A DNA stretch of 64,000 nucleotides from Neohoeflea coraliihabitans (GCF_019334345.1 NZ_JAHWQX010000001.1:310001-374000), one strand, 5' to 3'. Counted from the stretch's first letter, positions 33,612-42,602 are shown. A program made the numbers and translations. The notes: generated from the letters alone by a model not told the origin.

Positions 33612-34834
33612 CTCAGATCCGCCAGCATCGTGTATGGACTTTCCAGCAGCGAGCGCAGCACGTTGCGGTAGCGACCGGCCACCGCCCCGTCGATGAGGCG
33701 GTGATCAAAGGTCATGCTCAGCATCATCATCGGACGAATGACAATCTGCCCGTCGCGCACCACCGCCTCGTCGCCGATGGCGCCGATCCCGAGGATTGCC
33801 GATTGCGGCGGGTTCAGCAGCGGCGTTTCGAAATCGCCGCCATAGGATCCGAAATTGGACAGGCTGAAGGTGCCGCCCTGCATCTCGTGACGCTCAAGCT
33901 GACCGGAGCGGGCACGCGCGGCAAGATCGATCCGCTCGCGCGCAATCTCCACAAGCGACTTCCGGTCGGCATTGTGGATCACCGGCACGAGGAGACCATC
34001 GTCAAGTGCCACGGCAAGGCCGACATTCACATCGGCCCAGGACACGATCTCCTCGCCGATGATCGATGCGTTGATCTCGGGCATCCGGGCCAGGGCAATT
34101 GCACAGGCCTTCAGAACGATATCCGTAAACGAGATCCTGACCCCGGTGTCCGCTTCCCGCGCCAGACAGGCCTTTCGCAGGGCAACCACTTCGGCCATAT
34201 CAACCCGCGCGAAGGCGGTCATTTGCGCCGTCGACTGCAGGCTCTGCATCATGTTGCGTGCAATGCTCCTGCGCAGCCCGGAAAGTGGCCGGCGCGAGGC
34301 TTCACCGGTGGCGCCGGCTGCAGCGGCACCCGTCGTTTCTGCCGGTGCCTTCCCGCGCCGCTCGATTTCGGCATCGACGTCGCGGCGCAGGATGGCGCCG
34401 CGCGCGCCGGTCCCGGTCAAATCGCGCGGGTCGATCCCTGCTTCCCTCGCAATGCGCCGCGCCAGCGGCGAAACCCGCTGCCGCGATCCCTTGTCGACCG
34501 CGGCCGGCGCGAAAGGGCGCTCGATCTCTTCCACGACAGGTGCCGGCGTGTCCGCCGCAGCTTCCTGCTGGTCGATACCGGCCGAGAGAGCCGCCTCTTG
34601 CGTCGCGTAGAGGCCGCCGATCACGCTGCCAACGGTGTGGGTCGATTCCACTTCGGCGTACCGGCGCAGATAGCCGGCGCCGTCCGCCTCGACTTCGGAA
34701 GTGATCTTGTCGGTCTCGATCGCAAACAGCACTTCGCCCGGCTCGACGCGGTCACCGTCGCTCTTGTGCCAGTCGACAAGAGTGCAGTCGGTCATTGTCA
34801 GACCAAGCTTGGGGATTGCGATCTCGTGCGTCAT
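33608..34834 (-). CDS. 2-oxoacid dehydrogenase complex E2 (dihydrolipoyl acyltransferase)
   Basis: 408 residues with one lipoyl domain (lipoyl-lysine in ETDKITSEVEA, Lys43), an Ala/Pro-rich linker, a peripheral-subunit-binding domain (SPLARRIAREAGIDPRDLTGTGARG, about 112-136, recorded here in two parts) and a catalytic domain ending with the active-site FDHRLIDGAVAGRY. Transfers an acyl group from E1 to CoA. Its gene follows E1alpha and E1beta and is coupled to MaoC by ATGA. No E3 gene is present, so lipoamide dehydrogenase must come from elsewhere in the genome. Acyl specificity (acetyl, branched chain or other) cannot be read with certainty. Confidence 0.92.
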   Translation of the reverse strand: MTHEIAIPKLGLTMTDCTLVDWHKSDGDRVEPGEVLFAIETDKITSEVEADGAGYLRRYAEVESTHTVGSVIGGLYATQEAALSAGIDQQEAAADTPAPVVEEIERPFAPAAVDKGSRQRVSPLARRIAREAGIDPRDLTGTGARGAILRRDVDAEIERRGKAPAETTGAAAAGATGEASRRPLSGLRRSIARNMMQSLQSTAQMTAFARVDMAEVVALRKACLAREADTGVRISFTDIVLKACAIALARMPEINASIIGEEIVSWADVNVGLAVALDDGLLVPVIHNADRKSLVEIARERIDLAARARSGQLERHEMQGGTFSLSNFGSYGGDFETPLLNPPQSAILGIGAIGDEAVVRDGQIVIRPMMMLSMTFDHRLIDGAVAGRYRNVLRSLLESPYTMLADLR

Positions 34835-34844
34835 CTTCTGCTCC

Positions 34845-35822
34845 TCACGCCATCAGATCGCGCAGCGCCGCCACGATGTCGTCGGTGTCGGGGTTCAGAA
34901 ACTCGTCGAATTGCCGACCGAACGGGGCGGGCGTGAAGGGCGGCGACAGCCGGCGCACCGGCTGGTCGAGATCAAAGAAGCAACGCTCGCCGATTTCCGC
35001 CGCTACTTCCGAGCCGAAGCCGAAATTCTTGTGCGACGAGCTGACAACCAGGCAGCGATTGGTCCGGCTGACCGATTCGGCGATCGTATCGAAGTCCAGC
35101 GGCGAAATTGTCCGCGGATCGAGAACTTCCACGCTGACACCGTCCTTTGCCAGCACCTCGGCCGCGGCAAGGGCCCGCGCCACCATCAGTCCGGAGGCGA
35201 CCACCGTCACATCCGTGCCACTCCGTTTGATGTCCGCCTTGCCGATCGGAATCAAGAGATCGCTGTCATCCTCGATCTCCTCCTTGTTCCGATGCATCGC
35301 GATATGCTCGATGAAGACCACCGGATTGTCGTCCCGGATCGCCGACTTCAGCAGGCCCTTTGCATCCCGCGGCGTCGACGGCATGACGACTTTCAGGCCC
35401 GGAATGTGCGCCACAAGGCTTTCCCACGCCTGCGAATGGTGCGGGCCGATGCCCATCTCGACTGCCGTGCTGGTTCGGATCACCAGCGGCATCTTGAACA
35501 GGCCATTGTAGATGTAGTGGGTCTTGGCCGCCTGGTTCGCGATCTGGTCGAGGCACAGTCCGAGAAAGTCGATGAACATGATCTCGACGATCGGCCTGCG
35601 ACCGGTCATCGCCGCGCCAACCCCCATGCCGACGATGATTTCCTCGCTGATCGGGGTGTCTCGGACCCGCGTCGGCCCGAAAGCATCCAGCAGACCGCGC
35701 GACGCGCCGAAAGCGCCGCCGGCGGCCGCAACGTCCTCTCCGATCAGGAATACCTTCTCGTCGCGTGCCATTTCTTCATGCATGGCATCAATGATTGCCC
35801 AGCAAAAGGTCTTTGAAGGCAT
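34845..35822 (-). CDS. 2-oxoacid dehydrogenase E1 beta subunit
   Basis: 325-residue beta subunit of the heterotetrameric E1. VFLIGEDVAAAGGAFGASRGL (24-44; the Glu contacts ThDP), RVRDTPISEEIIVGMGVGAAMTG and the transketolase C-domain (VEVLDPRTISPLDFDTI) are present. Length matches AcoB/PdhB/BkdB. It lies 10 bp before E2 and 9 bp after E1alpha. Resemblance to acetoin-dehydrogenase-type E1beta is noticed, but the acyl-CoA-degradation context allows a different 2-oxoacid. Confidence 0.92.
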   Translation of the reverse strand: MPSKTFCWAIIDAMHEEMARDEKVFLIGEDVAAAGGAFGASRGLLDAFGPTRVRDTPISEEIIVGMGVGAAMTGRRPIVEIMFIDFLGLCLDQIANQAAKTHYIYNGLFKMPLVIRTSTAVEMGIGPHHSQAWESLVAHIPGLKVVMPSTPRDAKGLLKSAIRDDNPVVFIEHIAMHRNKEEIEDDSDLLIPIGKADIKRSGTDVTVVASGLMVARALAAAEVLAKDGVSVEVLDPRTISPLDFDTIAESVSRTNRCLVVSSSHKNFGFGSEVAAEIGERCFFDLDQPVRRLSPPFTPAPFGRQFDEFLNPDTDDIVAALRDLMA

Positions 35823-35831
35823 GTCAGCTCC

Positions 35832-36806
35832 TTAGCAATCCGGCGCAGCGCCGGAACCGGCGAAGACTTTCGACAACGCGCTACGCGGTTCGGGCAGCGG
35901 GCTGTTCAGCGCGAACTCCACCGCTTCGGCAACTTCGGCCGCAATTTTTGTCTCGAGCGCCTCGAGTTGCGCCCCTTCGACACCGACCTCGTCGAGCAGA
36001 TGCGCGCGGTAGCGCGCGACCGGGCAGAGCGCTTTCCACTCGGCCTCCTCCTCCTTGCTGCGATATTTTCGCGGGTCGCCCTCGAAATGCCCTCCCCACC
36101 GATAGGTCTTCAGTTCCAGAAGGGTCGGCCCTTCGCCGGCCCGGGCGCGCGCATAGGCGCGGCCTGCCGCAGCCCGCACGGCCAGCACGTCATTGCCGTC
36201 AACGACTTCCGATTCCATTCCGTAGCCGGCAGCGCGGGCGGCGACGTCCGGCTGCGCGACCGTATCGGCGAAGGGTGTCATTTCGGCGTAGAGATTGTTT
36301 TCGCAGACCATGACCAGCGGCAGCTTCCAGGCTGCGGCGATGTTCAGGGTTTCGCCGAAGGACCCGTTGTTGCTGGCGCCTTCGCCAAAGAACACGGCGG
36401 CGACCGCGCCCTCCCCGTCCATTTGCGCCGAAAGCGCCGCGCCCGCGGCGATCGGCATGCCGGCCCCGACAATGCCATTGCCTCCGAGAATCCCGAGCTC
36501 CGGATCAGCGGCATGCATCTCGCCGCCCCGACCGCCACAGATTCCGGTTTCCTTGCCGAGCATCTCTGCGACCATGGGCTTCAGCGCCATGCCTTTGGCC
36601 AGGTAATGCCCCCGCCCGCGGTGATTGGAAACCACATAGTCCCGCTCGTTGAGATCGGCACAGATGCCGACCGCGCACGCTTCCTGTCCGAGATAGGAGT
36701 GGATGTAGCCCGGAAACTTGTTCTGCGCGAACAGGGCATTCAACTGGGTTTCGCACTCCCGAATCTCGAGCATGCTGCGGTAGAGGCTGATCGGATCCTG
36801 GGTCAT
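35832..36806 (-). CDS. 2-oxoacid dehydrogenase E1 alpha subunit
   Basis: 324-residue ThDP-binding subunit. The ThDP motif starts FFGEGASNNGSFGETLN and ends VCENN about 30 residues later (GEG in place of the usual GDG). RGRGHYLAKGM and GGRGGEMHAAD are typical of the acetoin/pyruvate-dehydrogenase group. ThDP decarboxylation of the 2-oxoacid takes place at the interface with E1beta. The start MTQDPISLYRSM at 36806 follows GAGGG; the open frame upstream lies inside the acyl-CoA dehydrogenase gene. It is 7 bp after that gene. Confidence 0.92.
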   Translation of the reverse strand: MTQDPISLYRSMLEIRECETQLNALFAQNKFPGYIHSYLGQEACAVGICADLNERDYVVSNHRGRGHYLAKGMALKPMVAEMLGKETGICGGRGGEMHAADPELGILGGNGIVGAGMPIAAGAALSAQMDGEGAVAAVFFGEGASNNGSFGETLNIAAAWKLPLVMVCENNLYAEMTPFADTVAQPDVAARAAGYGMESEVVDGNDVLAVRAAAGRAYARARAGEGPTLLELKTYRWGGHFEGDPRKYRSKEEEAEWKALCPVARYRAHLLDEVGVEGAQLEALETKIAAEVAEAVEFALNSPLPEPRSALSKVFAGSGAAPDC

Positions 36807-36813
36807 GGTGCCC

Positions 36814-37977
36814 TCAATATGATTTCGGCAGGCCAAGCCCGACCTGGGCAATGAAATTGCGCCCCATCTCGTTGGTGATCGGCGCAAAGATGAGCTGACG
36901 AATGTCCCGATAATAACGCTGCATGTTGTACTCCATGGCAAAACCGTAGCCAGCCAGCACGCGCATGCCCCGATCGGTGGTGCGGAACGCCGCTTCGGAA
37001 GCGAAATATTTTGCCATCGATGCCGGCAGCGAACAGTCCTGCCCCTGATCCTGCATCCAGGATGCCTTGTAGGTCATCAGGCGGGCAAGTTCGATTTCGG
37101 TGAGGCTATCGGCGAGCGGATGCTGGACTGCCTGAAACTGCCCGATGGGCTTGCCGAAAGCATTGCGCTCGCCGGCATACTGCACGGCATCGTCCAGCGC
37201 CCCCTGACCGAGGCCGACGCAGACGGCGGCAACGAAGATGCGCTCATTGTTCAATGTGTCGATGATCGCGTGCCAGCCCCGCCCTTCCTCTCCGACGATC
37301 GCGCTTTTCGGAACGCGGACATTGTCGTAGCTGACCTCATAGGAATGCAGGAACTTCGACCCCAGCTTCTCGATCTTGCGGTAGGAGATGCCCGGCGTGT
37401 CCTTCGGGACGAGAAACACGGTCAAGCCACGCGACAACTTCGCCGGATCCCGTTCGGTGCGCGCGACGACAAACAGCCAGGACGCGATGTTCACCCCCGT
37501 GGTCCAGATCTTGGCGCCATTGATGACATAGTCGTCGCCATCGGCGACCGCCTTGGTCTTCATCGCGCCGAGAATATCGGTTCCCCCGTTCGGCTCGGTC
37601 ATGGAAAGCGCGAAATGCACGTCCCCACCCGCGATCTGCGGAAGGAATTCCTGTTTCTGGCTATCGGAGCCGTGCCGTTCGATTGTCACCGCCCCGAACG
37701 AAACGTCGAGCCCATACGCCAGGGCGACCGTCGAGGAGTGCCGAGCGAGTTCTTCCAGAACGATGGTCTCCTCGACCACCCCGCCGCCCGTGCCGCCGAA
37801 CTCTTCGGGAATTGAAGCCCCCATCAGGCCGATTTCGGCCATCTTATCCAAAAGATCCGAAGGAAACGTCCCGTTCGCATCCCACTGCGCGACAGCATCC
37901 TTCGGCATTTCGCGGGCGACGAACTTCCGCACCAGATCGCGCAAGGCGTGCTGATCCTCTGTGAAATCGAAGTCCAT
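36814..37977 (-). CDS. Acyl-CoA dehydrogenase, isovaleryl/long-chain-type active site
   Basis: 387-residue FAD enzyme that introduces a 2,3-double bond into an acyl-CoA. It has the N-terminal helical domain, middle beta domain with FALSMTEPNGGTD and WTTGVNIASW, and C-terminal helices with RQAFGKP-like NAFGKPIGQFQ and MRVLAGYGFAMEYNMQRYYRD. The YEGT loop that carries the catalytic Glu in medium- and short-chain enzymes reads FAPITNEM, whereas NERIFVA has a Glu at the place used by isovaleryl-CoA and long-chain dehydrogenases. A branched substrate is therefore favoured. The start MDFDFTEDQ at 37977 is the common family start. It leads the E1/E2/MaoC operon. Confidence 0.92.
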   Translation of the reverse strand: MDFDFTEDQHALRDLVRKFVAREMPKDAVAQWDANGTFPSDLLDKMAEIGLMGASIPEEFGGTGGGVVEETIVLEELARHSSTVALAYGLDVSFGAVTIERHGSDSQKQEFLPQIAGGDVHFALSMTEPNGGTDILGAMKTKAVADGDDYVINGAKIWTTGVNIASWLFVVARTERDPAKLSRGLTVFLVPKDTPGISYRKIEKLGSKFLHSYEVSYDNVRVPKSAIVGEEGRGWHAIIDTLNNERIFVAAVCVGLGQGALDDAVQYAGERNAFGKPIGQFQAVQHPLADSLTEIELARLMTYKASWMQDQGQDCSLPASMAKYFASEAAFRTTDRGMRVLAGYGFAMEYNMQRYYRDIRQLIFAPITNEMGRNFIAQVGLGLPKSY

Positions 37978-38079
37978 GATCTTCCTTCCGTATCCGGGCG
38001 GCAATTCCCGTGAACCAGAACCGGGCCTGTAGCGGTCGTTGCGGCGCCGGCAGTCTTTCTTACCTTGAAGTATCTTTGT

Positions 38080-38093
38080 CTACTCGTGGGTAT
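38080..38093. promoter_or_regulatory. Operator copy 4 (TACT-N5-GTAT), before the acyl-CoA dehydrogenase operon
   Basis: CTACTCGTGGGTAT. It lies inside the promoter spacer, directly downstream of TTGACA (minus strand 38101-38096), a place where bound repressor would block polymerase. Confidence 0.5.
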
Positions 38094-38095
38094 AT

Positions 38096-38101
38096 TGTCA
38101 A
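38096..38101 (-). promoter_or_regulatory. Candidate -35 element of the acyl-CoA dehydrogenase operon
   Basis: Perfect TTGACA on the minus strand. The -10 is less certain (CAAAGA at a 17-bp spacing, or AAAGAT at 18). About 120 bp upstream of the start codon. Confidence 0.4.
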
Positions 38102-38327
38102 CCTTCGGACGGTGTCCGGGGCGAAAAATCAGCGCTGAGCGATTGGCCAGGCATCCCTCGCCGAGGCTATCCGCCCAGCCCTGGTGGCCACTGCCATTAT
38201 GTTCAGGGCGGCTGGGTGGCGTCGGTCTTATGCACAGGGGCGGGCTGAACTTACGCCTTGGCAAGGACTTGCAGCGAACGACGATGCCGCCGTGCATCGA
38301 GCATTTCACGACGAACCAGTTGACGAC

Positions 38328-38341
38328 CTACTCAATGGTAT
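38328..38341. promoter_or_regulatory. Operator copy 5 (TACT-N5-GTAT), before acyl-CoA synthetase 2
   Basis: CTACTCAATGGTAT. It overlaps the extended -10 element of the plus-strand promoter and is similar over 17 bp to copy 4, 250 bp away in the same divergent region. Confidence 0.5.
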
Positions 38342-38344
38342 AAT
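38336..38344 (+). promoter_or_regulatory. Extended -10 promoter for acyl-CoA synthetase 2
   Basis: TGGTATAAT, a perfect TG-N-TATAAT extended -10 in an AT-rich island within GC-rich DNA. A TTGACG lies only 13 bp upstream, too near for a normal -35. The leader to the ATG at 38531 would be about 180 nt. The rest of the 38005-38530 gap shows no gene. Confidence 0.5.
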
Positions 38345-38530
38345 ATTTTACTTTTTGGTTTTTAAAGGTCTCAGTGCCTGGTCAATACGGGGCGCGCCCG
38401 GTTGGTGCGCGCGCGTGACGACCAACACCAGCGCCTGGAGGAGGAAGATCGTGCAGGGGTTAGATCAACGGCCAACCAGCCGCTGCAACCGGGTGCAGCC
38501 GCAAAGCCTCTGTTCAGGGCAAAAATCCGC

Positions 38531-40111
38531 ATGAGCGCGCATACCGGTTCAGCGCCGCCCGCAGGCCGGGTCCTCCACTACCTGCTCGAGGAGCGTGCCG
38601 CAGCCGCGGAGCAGAAACCGTTTCTTGTCATGGATGACCGCAGCCTGACGTGGCGGCAGGCGGATCAGGAGGCGAACCGCTGGGCCAACGGTCTTGCAGC
38701 GGCCGGCATCGGCAAGGGCGATCGGGTGTTGCTGATGATTCCCTCCGGCATCGAGCACGTGCTCATCTGGCTTGGCATCTGCAAGATTGGCGCCATCATG
38801 GTGCCGGTCAACGCTGCCTACAGGGGAGAGATGCTGCGCCACCAGGTGAACGACTCGGAAGCCGCCCTCGCCATCGTTGCCGAGCGTCATCTCGCCGTCT
38901 GGACCGATCTTGCCGATGGTTTGCCACACATCCGCACCATCGCCGTCTTCGGCGGCGAACCGCCATCACGCGCCGGCGAACTGCCCTGGACGTGGACCGC
39001 TGCCACCAGCCTTCAAAGCGCCGATCCGTCCCCGCTGCCCCGCATCGTCTCCGACAGCGATCCGATGGCGATTTTTTATACGTCCGGCACCACCGGTCCA
39101 TCCAAAGGTGTTCTCTATTCCCACGCTCAGGCCTGGACGACTGCTGAGGTGCCTGCCGCGTGGTGCGCGCCGCAAGACGTCTTCTACATGTTCCTGCCCA
39201 TGTTCCATGTCGGTCTGTCGCAGATGGTCGGGATTGTCCTGATTGCCGGCGCCACGATGGCGATACGGGAGAAATTCAGTGCGAGCGGTTTCTGGCCGGA
39301 CATTCGTCGATACGGCGTGACGATGACCATACTTCTTTCGACAATGCCGAGCTTCCTGATGACGCGTCCGGCGCAGGCCGACGACCGCGATCATCCCCTG
39401 CGCAAGGTGGTGATCATCCCGTTGCCCGCTGACCTCGAGGGTTTCAAGGCACGTTTCAACATCGAAGTCGCCACCTGGTTCAACATGACGGAGGTCAGCG
39501 TTCCCCTGCACTCGGACGGCTTCAACCTCGCAAACGACACCGCAGCCGGTCGTCCGCGCCCCGGGGTGACGGCCCGCATCGTCGACGAATTCGACACCCC
39601 TTTGCCGCCGGGCAAGACCGGCGAACTGGTTGTCCGCGCCGACCGTCCGTGGGATTTTTTCCTCGGCTACTGGAAGAACCCGGCAAAGACCCTGGAGAGC
39701 TGGCGCAATCTCTGGTTCCACACCGGCGACATCTTCCGCTGTGACAGCGAGGGAAATTTCTATTTCGTCGACCGGTTGAAGGATGCCATCCGGCGGCGCG
39801 GCGAAAACATTTCTTCCTTTGAAGTCGAGCGCGAGATCGACACTCACCCGGCCGTGCTGGAATCGGCCGCCGTCGCCGTGCCCTCCGGCATGGGCGAAGA
39901 CGAGATCAAGGCGGTGGTGTCCTTGAGACCCGGCGCTGACCTGACCGCCGGGGATCTGTACGCCTATCTCGAGCAAAGGCTGCCGGCTTTCATGCTGCCC
40001 GGTTTCATCGAGCTGGCGCGGGAGGAACTTCCGAAAACGCCGACCGGCAAGATCCTCAAGGCCTCCCTGCGCGCGTCGGGCACCGACGCCTGCTGGTCAC
40101 CCGGGCGATAG
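38531..40111 (+). CDS. AMP-dependent acyl-CoA synthetase (CaiC-like), number 2
   Basis: 526-residue CoA ligase. P-loop FYTSGTTGPSKGVLYSH (about 179-195), then NMTEVSVPL in place of the usual YGxTE (A5 altered to FNMTEV), the A7-A8 block LWFHTGDIFRCDSEGNFYF and DRLKDAIRRRGENISSFEVE, and the catalytic lysine in PKTPTGKILKASLR. The start at 38531 was chosen because the family fold starts with LHYLLEERAAAA; upstream in-frame starts lie in the leader region. It is divergent from the acyl-CoA dehydrogenase operon, with operator copy 5 at its promoter. It is a separate enzyme from the ligase at 31072, so the cluster can activate two acids. Confidence 0.9.
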   Translation: MSAHTGSAPPAGRVLHYLLEERAAAAEQKPFLVMDDRSLTWRQADQEANRWANGLAAAGIGKGDRVLLMIPSGIEHVLIWLGICKIGAIMVPVNAAYRGEMLRHQVNDSEAALAIVAERHLAVWTDLADGLPHIRTIAVFGGEPPSRAGELPWTWTAATSLQSADPSPLPRIVSDSDPMAIFYTSGTTGPSKGVLYSHAQAWTTAEVPAAWCAPQDVFYMFLPMFHVGLSQMVGIVLIAGATMAIREKFSASGFWPDIRRYGVTMTILLSTMPSFLMTRPAQADDRDHPLRKVVIIPLPADLEGFKARFNIEVATWFNMTEVSVPLHSDGFNLANDTAAGRPRPGVTARIVDEFDTPLPPGKTGELVVRADRPWDFFLGYWKNPAKTLESWRNLWFHTGDIFRCDSEGNFYFVDRLKDAIRRRGENISSFEVEREIDTHPAVLESAAVAVPSGMGEDEIKAVVSLRPGADLTAGDLYAYLEQRLPAFMLPGFIELAREELPKTPTGKILKASLRASGTDACWSPGR

Positions 40112-40147
40112 GCCGGACCCTTCCGATCCGCAGCCCATGCGGCGGGG

Positions 40148-40681
40148 CTACTGCAGGCGGGTAATCTTTGGAGAGGGCGTCTTCGCCGGGCTCTGCAGCC
40201 GCTCGGCCAGTTCGAATGGCGGATCGATCCACCCGTCACTCCCAGCGACCGTCAGACGCCGGCTGGCAATCCGCCAGCCCTTGTCAGTCAAGCTGTGCCG
40301 GTCGTGGTAGCGCCCCCACAGGTCGATGCGTCGCCCCTCGTTCACGGTGACATGCCACGCATAGACATAGGCAGTCGATCGGGCCGTTTGCGGCCCTGTC
40401 AGATCGATCTTGATGTTCGAGACATGGTGGCTTGTTCTGCTGAAGGCCGCGAGCGTCCTGGCAAACATGAGGGCCAGGTCCGGGCGCCCGATCACGGCGT
40501 GGCGCGAGCCGAGTTCGAACCGCCCGTCCTCGCAGAACACCTCGGATACGAGCCCCTCCGGATCATTGCGATCCACGAAGTGACAGTAGTCGATCAGCAC
40601 CTCCGAAATCAGGCGGCGCTGTTCCAGTTCCCACAGCAGGCCTTCGTCCTGGCTCATGTCATCTCCCCCGTCTTGGCTCAT
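40148..40681 (-). CDS. SnoaL-like / NTF2-fold protein
   Basis: 177-residue protein of the nuclear-transport-factor-2-like fold (SnoaL_4 type). Seen: LISEVLIDYCHFVDRNDPEGLVSEVFCEDGRFEL, typical of the first helix-strand unit, then HHVSNIKIDL and YAWHVTVNEGRRIDLWGRYHD. The family includes dehydratases, isomerases and small subunits of ring-hydroxylating enzymes; the His and Asp residues seen would permit a catalytic role. It has two possible starts, 40681 and 40657, because a 24-bp unit holding the ribosome-binding site and ATG is duplicated. It lies 45 bp after the TRAP large permease and is probably in the same transcript. Confidence 0.8.
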   Translation of the reverse strand: MSQDGGDDMSQDEGLLWELEQRRLISEVLIDYCHFVDRNDPEGLVSEVFCEDGRFELGSRHAVIGRPDLALMFARTLAAFSRTSHHVSNIKIDLTGPQTARSTAYVYAWHVTVNEGRRIDLWGRYHDRHSLTDKGWRIASRRLTVAGSDGWIDPPFELAERLQSPAKTPSPKITRLQ

Positions 40682-40692
40682 GCCATCTCCCT
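40645..40692. repeat. Tandem 24-bp duplication of a translation-initiation region
   Basis: Units 40645-40668 and 40669-40692 agree at 21 of 24 positions. On the minus strand each has GGGAGATG followed closely by ATGAGCCA, so the SnoaL-like gene has two in-frame starts each with its own Shine-Dalgarno. Confidence 0.8.
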
Positions 40693-40726
40693 TGGTGAGG
40701 CGCCCCGTTCGAAAGCGGCTGGCCGA

Positions 40727-42022
40727 TCAATTGTAAGTCCAGGACACCAGCCCCGGCCAGATGACACATGCGACGATCAGGACAAGATCGGCGATGAAGA
40801 ACCAGATGATCCCCCGAAAGATCGTGGTCATGGAGACCTGCGAACCGACCACATTCTTGATGACGAAAACATTCAGTCCGACCGGAGGTGTGATCATGCC
40901 AACTTCGAGAAACTTGGCGACAATGACGCCGAACCAGATCAGATCGTAACCGGCAAGCGTCACAAGCGGCAGAAAGATCGGCAGCGTGATCAGCATCGCG
41001 CCGATCGGCTCGAGAAACATGCCGAGCAGAAGGTAGACCAGCGCGATCGTGAACATCAACATGATCGGGTCGACACCCCAGCTGATGACCAGGGCTTCCA
41101 GCGCACCGCTGATTCCACTCACCGCGATGACGCGTGTGAACAGGCTGGCGCCGACCGTGATGACAATGATCGCGGAAGTCGTGACAAGCGTTTCCACGAT
41201 CGTGTTGCGCAGCACCTTGAAGCTCAGGCTGCGCTTGGCGACGGCGATCACCATGGAGGTGAACGCCCCGACGGCGCCCGCTTCGGTGGGCGTGAAGAAC
41301 CCCAAAAACAAGCCGCCGAACACGGCAATCAGCAACAGCATCAGCGGCCAGGTATCGAGCAGGACCGCGCCAACCGGTTCTCTCTCATGATCCTGCACCG
41401 CCGGCGCCAGGGCCGGGTTGAGCTTGACGCGCACGACGATGACGATGACGTAGGAGAGTGCCGTCAGCAGACCGAGGGCGATGCCGCCGGCAAACAGCTT
41501 GATGATGGAAACCTGCGCGATGGTCCCATAAATGATCATCAGAATGCTGGGAGGAATGAGAGCGCCGATCGTGCCCGCCGCCGCGAGCGTGCCCGTCGAC
41601 AAGGCTGCGTCATAGCGCTGCTTCATCATCTCGGGGATCGCGATCCGTCCCATCGCCGCGGCACAGGCGACGCTGGATCCCGTCACCGCGGCAAAACCGG
41701 CGCAACCGAAGATCGAGGCTATGGCCAGCCCGCCGGGAGCATGGCGCAGAAACAACCGTGCCGCCCGGAAGATGCTGGTGGTGATACCGGCGTGGTAGCA
41801 GAGATATCCCATGAACAGGAACATCGGGATCGAGCTCATCGTCCAGGTCGCGACAAAGGTGTAGGGCACGGTCTGCAGAAGGCTCGAGGCGACCTTGAAG
41901 TTCGTGAGCACGGTGATGCCGCCGACCGAGACACCGATCAGGGCGATACCGATTGGAACCCGGATATAGAGCAGCACGAACAGGAGGACGACACAGGCTG
42001 TGCCAATGAGTTCCTTATCCAT
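40727..42022 (-). CDS. dctM: TRAP transporter large permease (DctM)
   Basis: 431-residue polytopic membrane protein, about 12 transmembrane segments, that uses the sodium/proton gradient to take up an organic acid delivered by the binding protein. DctM signatures: VPIGIALIGVSVGGI at the start, GCAGFAAVTGSSVACAAAMGRIAIPEM, and GTLAAAGTIGALIPPSILMIIYG. Stop and start overlap with the small permease by 8 bp (42015-42022). Substrate likely the carboxylate degraded by the neighbouring acyl-CoA genes. Confidence 0.93.
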   Translation of the reverse strand: MDKELIGTACVVLLFVLLYIRVPIGIALIGVSVGGITVLTNFKVASSLLQTVPYTFVATWTMSSIPMFLFMGYLCYHAGITTSIFRAARLFLRHAPGGLAIASIFGCAGFAAVTGSSVACAAAMGRIAIPEMMKQRYDAALSTGTLAAAGTIGALIPPSILMIIYGTIAQVSIIKLFAGGIALGLLTALSYVIVIVVRVKLNPALAPAVQDHEREPVGAVLLDTWPLMLLLIAVFGGLFLGFFTPTEAGAVGAFTSMVIAVAKRSLSFKVLRNTIVETLVTTSAIIVITVGASLFTRVIAVSGISGALEALVISWGVDPIMLMFTIALVYLLLGMFLEPIGAMLITLPIFLPLVTLAGYDLIWFGVIVAKFLEVGMITPPVGLNVFVIKNVVGSQVSMTTIFRGIIWFFIADLVLIVACVIWPGLVSWTYN

Positions 42023-42524
42023 TGGTCTGCGCCTTGTCGGCGGTCAGCGCGAGGCGCGGCTTGACGATCTTGGCTGCCAGAAGAGCGCCGATCACAACGA
42101 ATCCGAATGGAAGAACGTAATAGCTCGGCCATGTGATGACGAGCCCTGACTGGTCAAGCACATACTCGCCCTCCGCCTGCTTCCGCATGGCGTCTTTCAG
42201 GGTGTTCCATGCCAGAAGGAAATAGATCGCCGATGACAGCGCCCAGTTGAAGCGCAGGCCGAGCATGTCGAGCCAGCGCGGTGCCTGTTCGGGCCATAGA
42301 TCGACAAACACGTGCTGATTGCGCAGTTCGGCCGAGGCAAGCGGCAGGAAGACGATCATCGTCATGTAGAAGTTCGAGACGTAGACGATCGTGCCGGGTA
42401 TCGGTTGCGCGAAGAAATACTTCATTGCGACGTCGGCGGTCACATGCAGGATCGACGCCAGGAGAACGGTTCCGGCGAGAGCGATGAGAACGGTATCGAC
42501 TGTTGACCAGAATCGTCGAGCCAC
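42015..42524 (-). CDS. dctQ: TRAP transporter small permease (DctQ)
   Basis: 169-residue protein with four transmembrane helices (about 12-33, 48-67, 92-112, 132-152). Family pattern VDTVLIALAGTVLLASILHVTADV and the short loop RNQHVFVDLWPE are typical of DctQ. It links the binding protein to DctM. A 78-bp gap separates it from the binding-protein gene; an 8-bp overlap ties it to DctM. Confidence 0.9.
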   Translation of the reverse strand: MARRFWSTVDTVLIALAGTVLLASILHVTADVAMKYFFAQPIPGTIVYVSNFYMTMIVFLPLASAELRNQHVFVDLWPEQAPRWLDMLGLRFNWALSSAIYFLLAWNTLKDAMRKQAEGEYVLDQSGLVITWPSYYVLPFGFVVIGALLAAKIVKPRLALTADKAQTNG

Positions 42525-42602
42525 TTGTCTGTCTCCGGGGTCGTGCCTGGCTTGAAGACGGGCCGGCTGAACCGGCCCGTCGATCGCATCAGGGTGAAGA
42601 GG

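Noticed and set aside
40295-42064. 589-codon plus-strand frame opposite the SnoaL-like and TRAP permease genes
   Set aside because: Composition dominated by Asp, Arg, His and Gln, the mirror of hydrophobic membrane codons; the DctM sequence on the other strand is clearly real.
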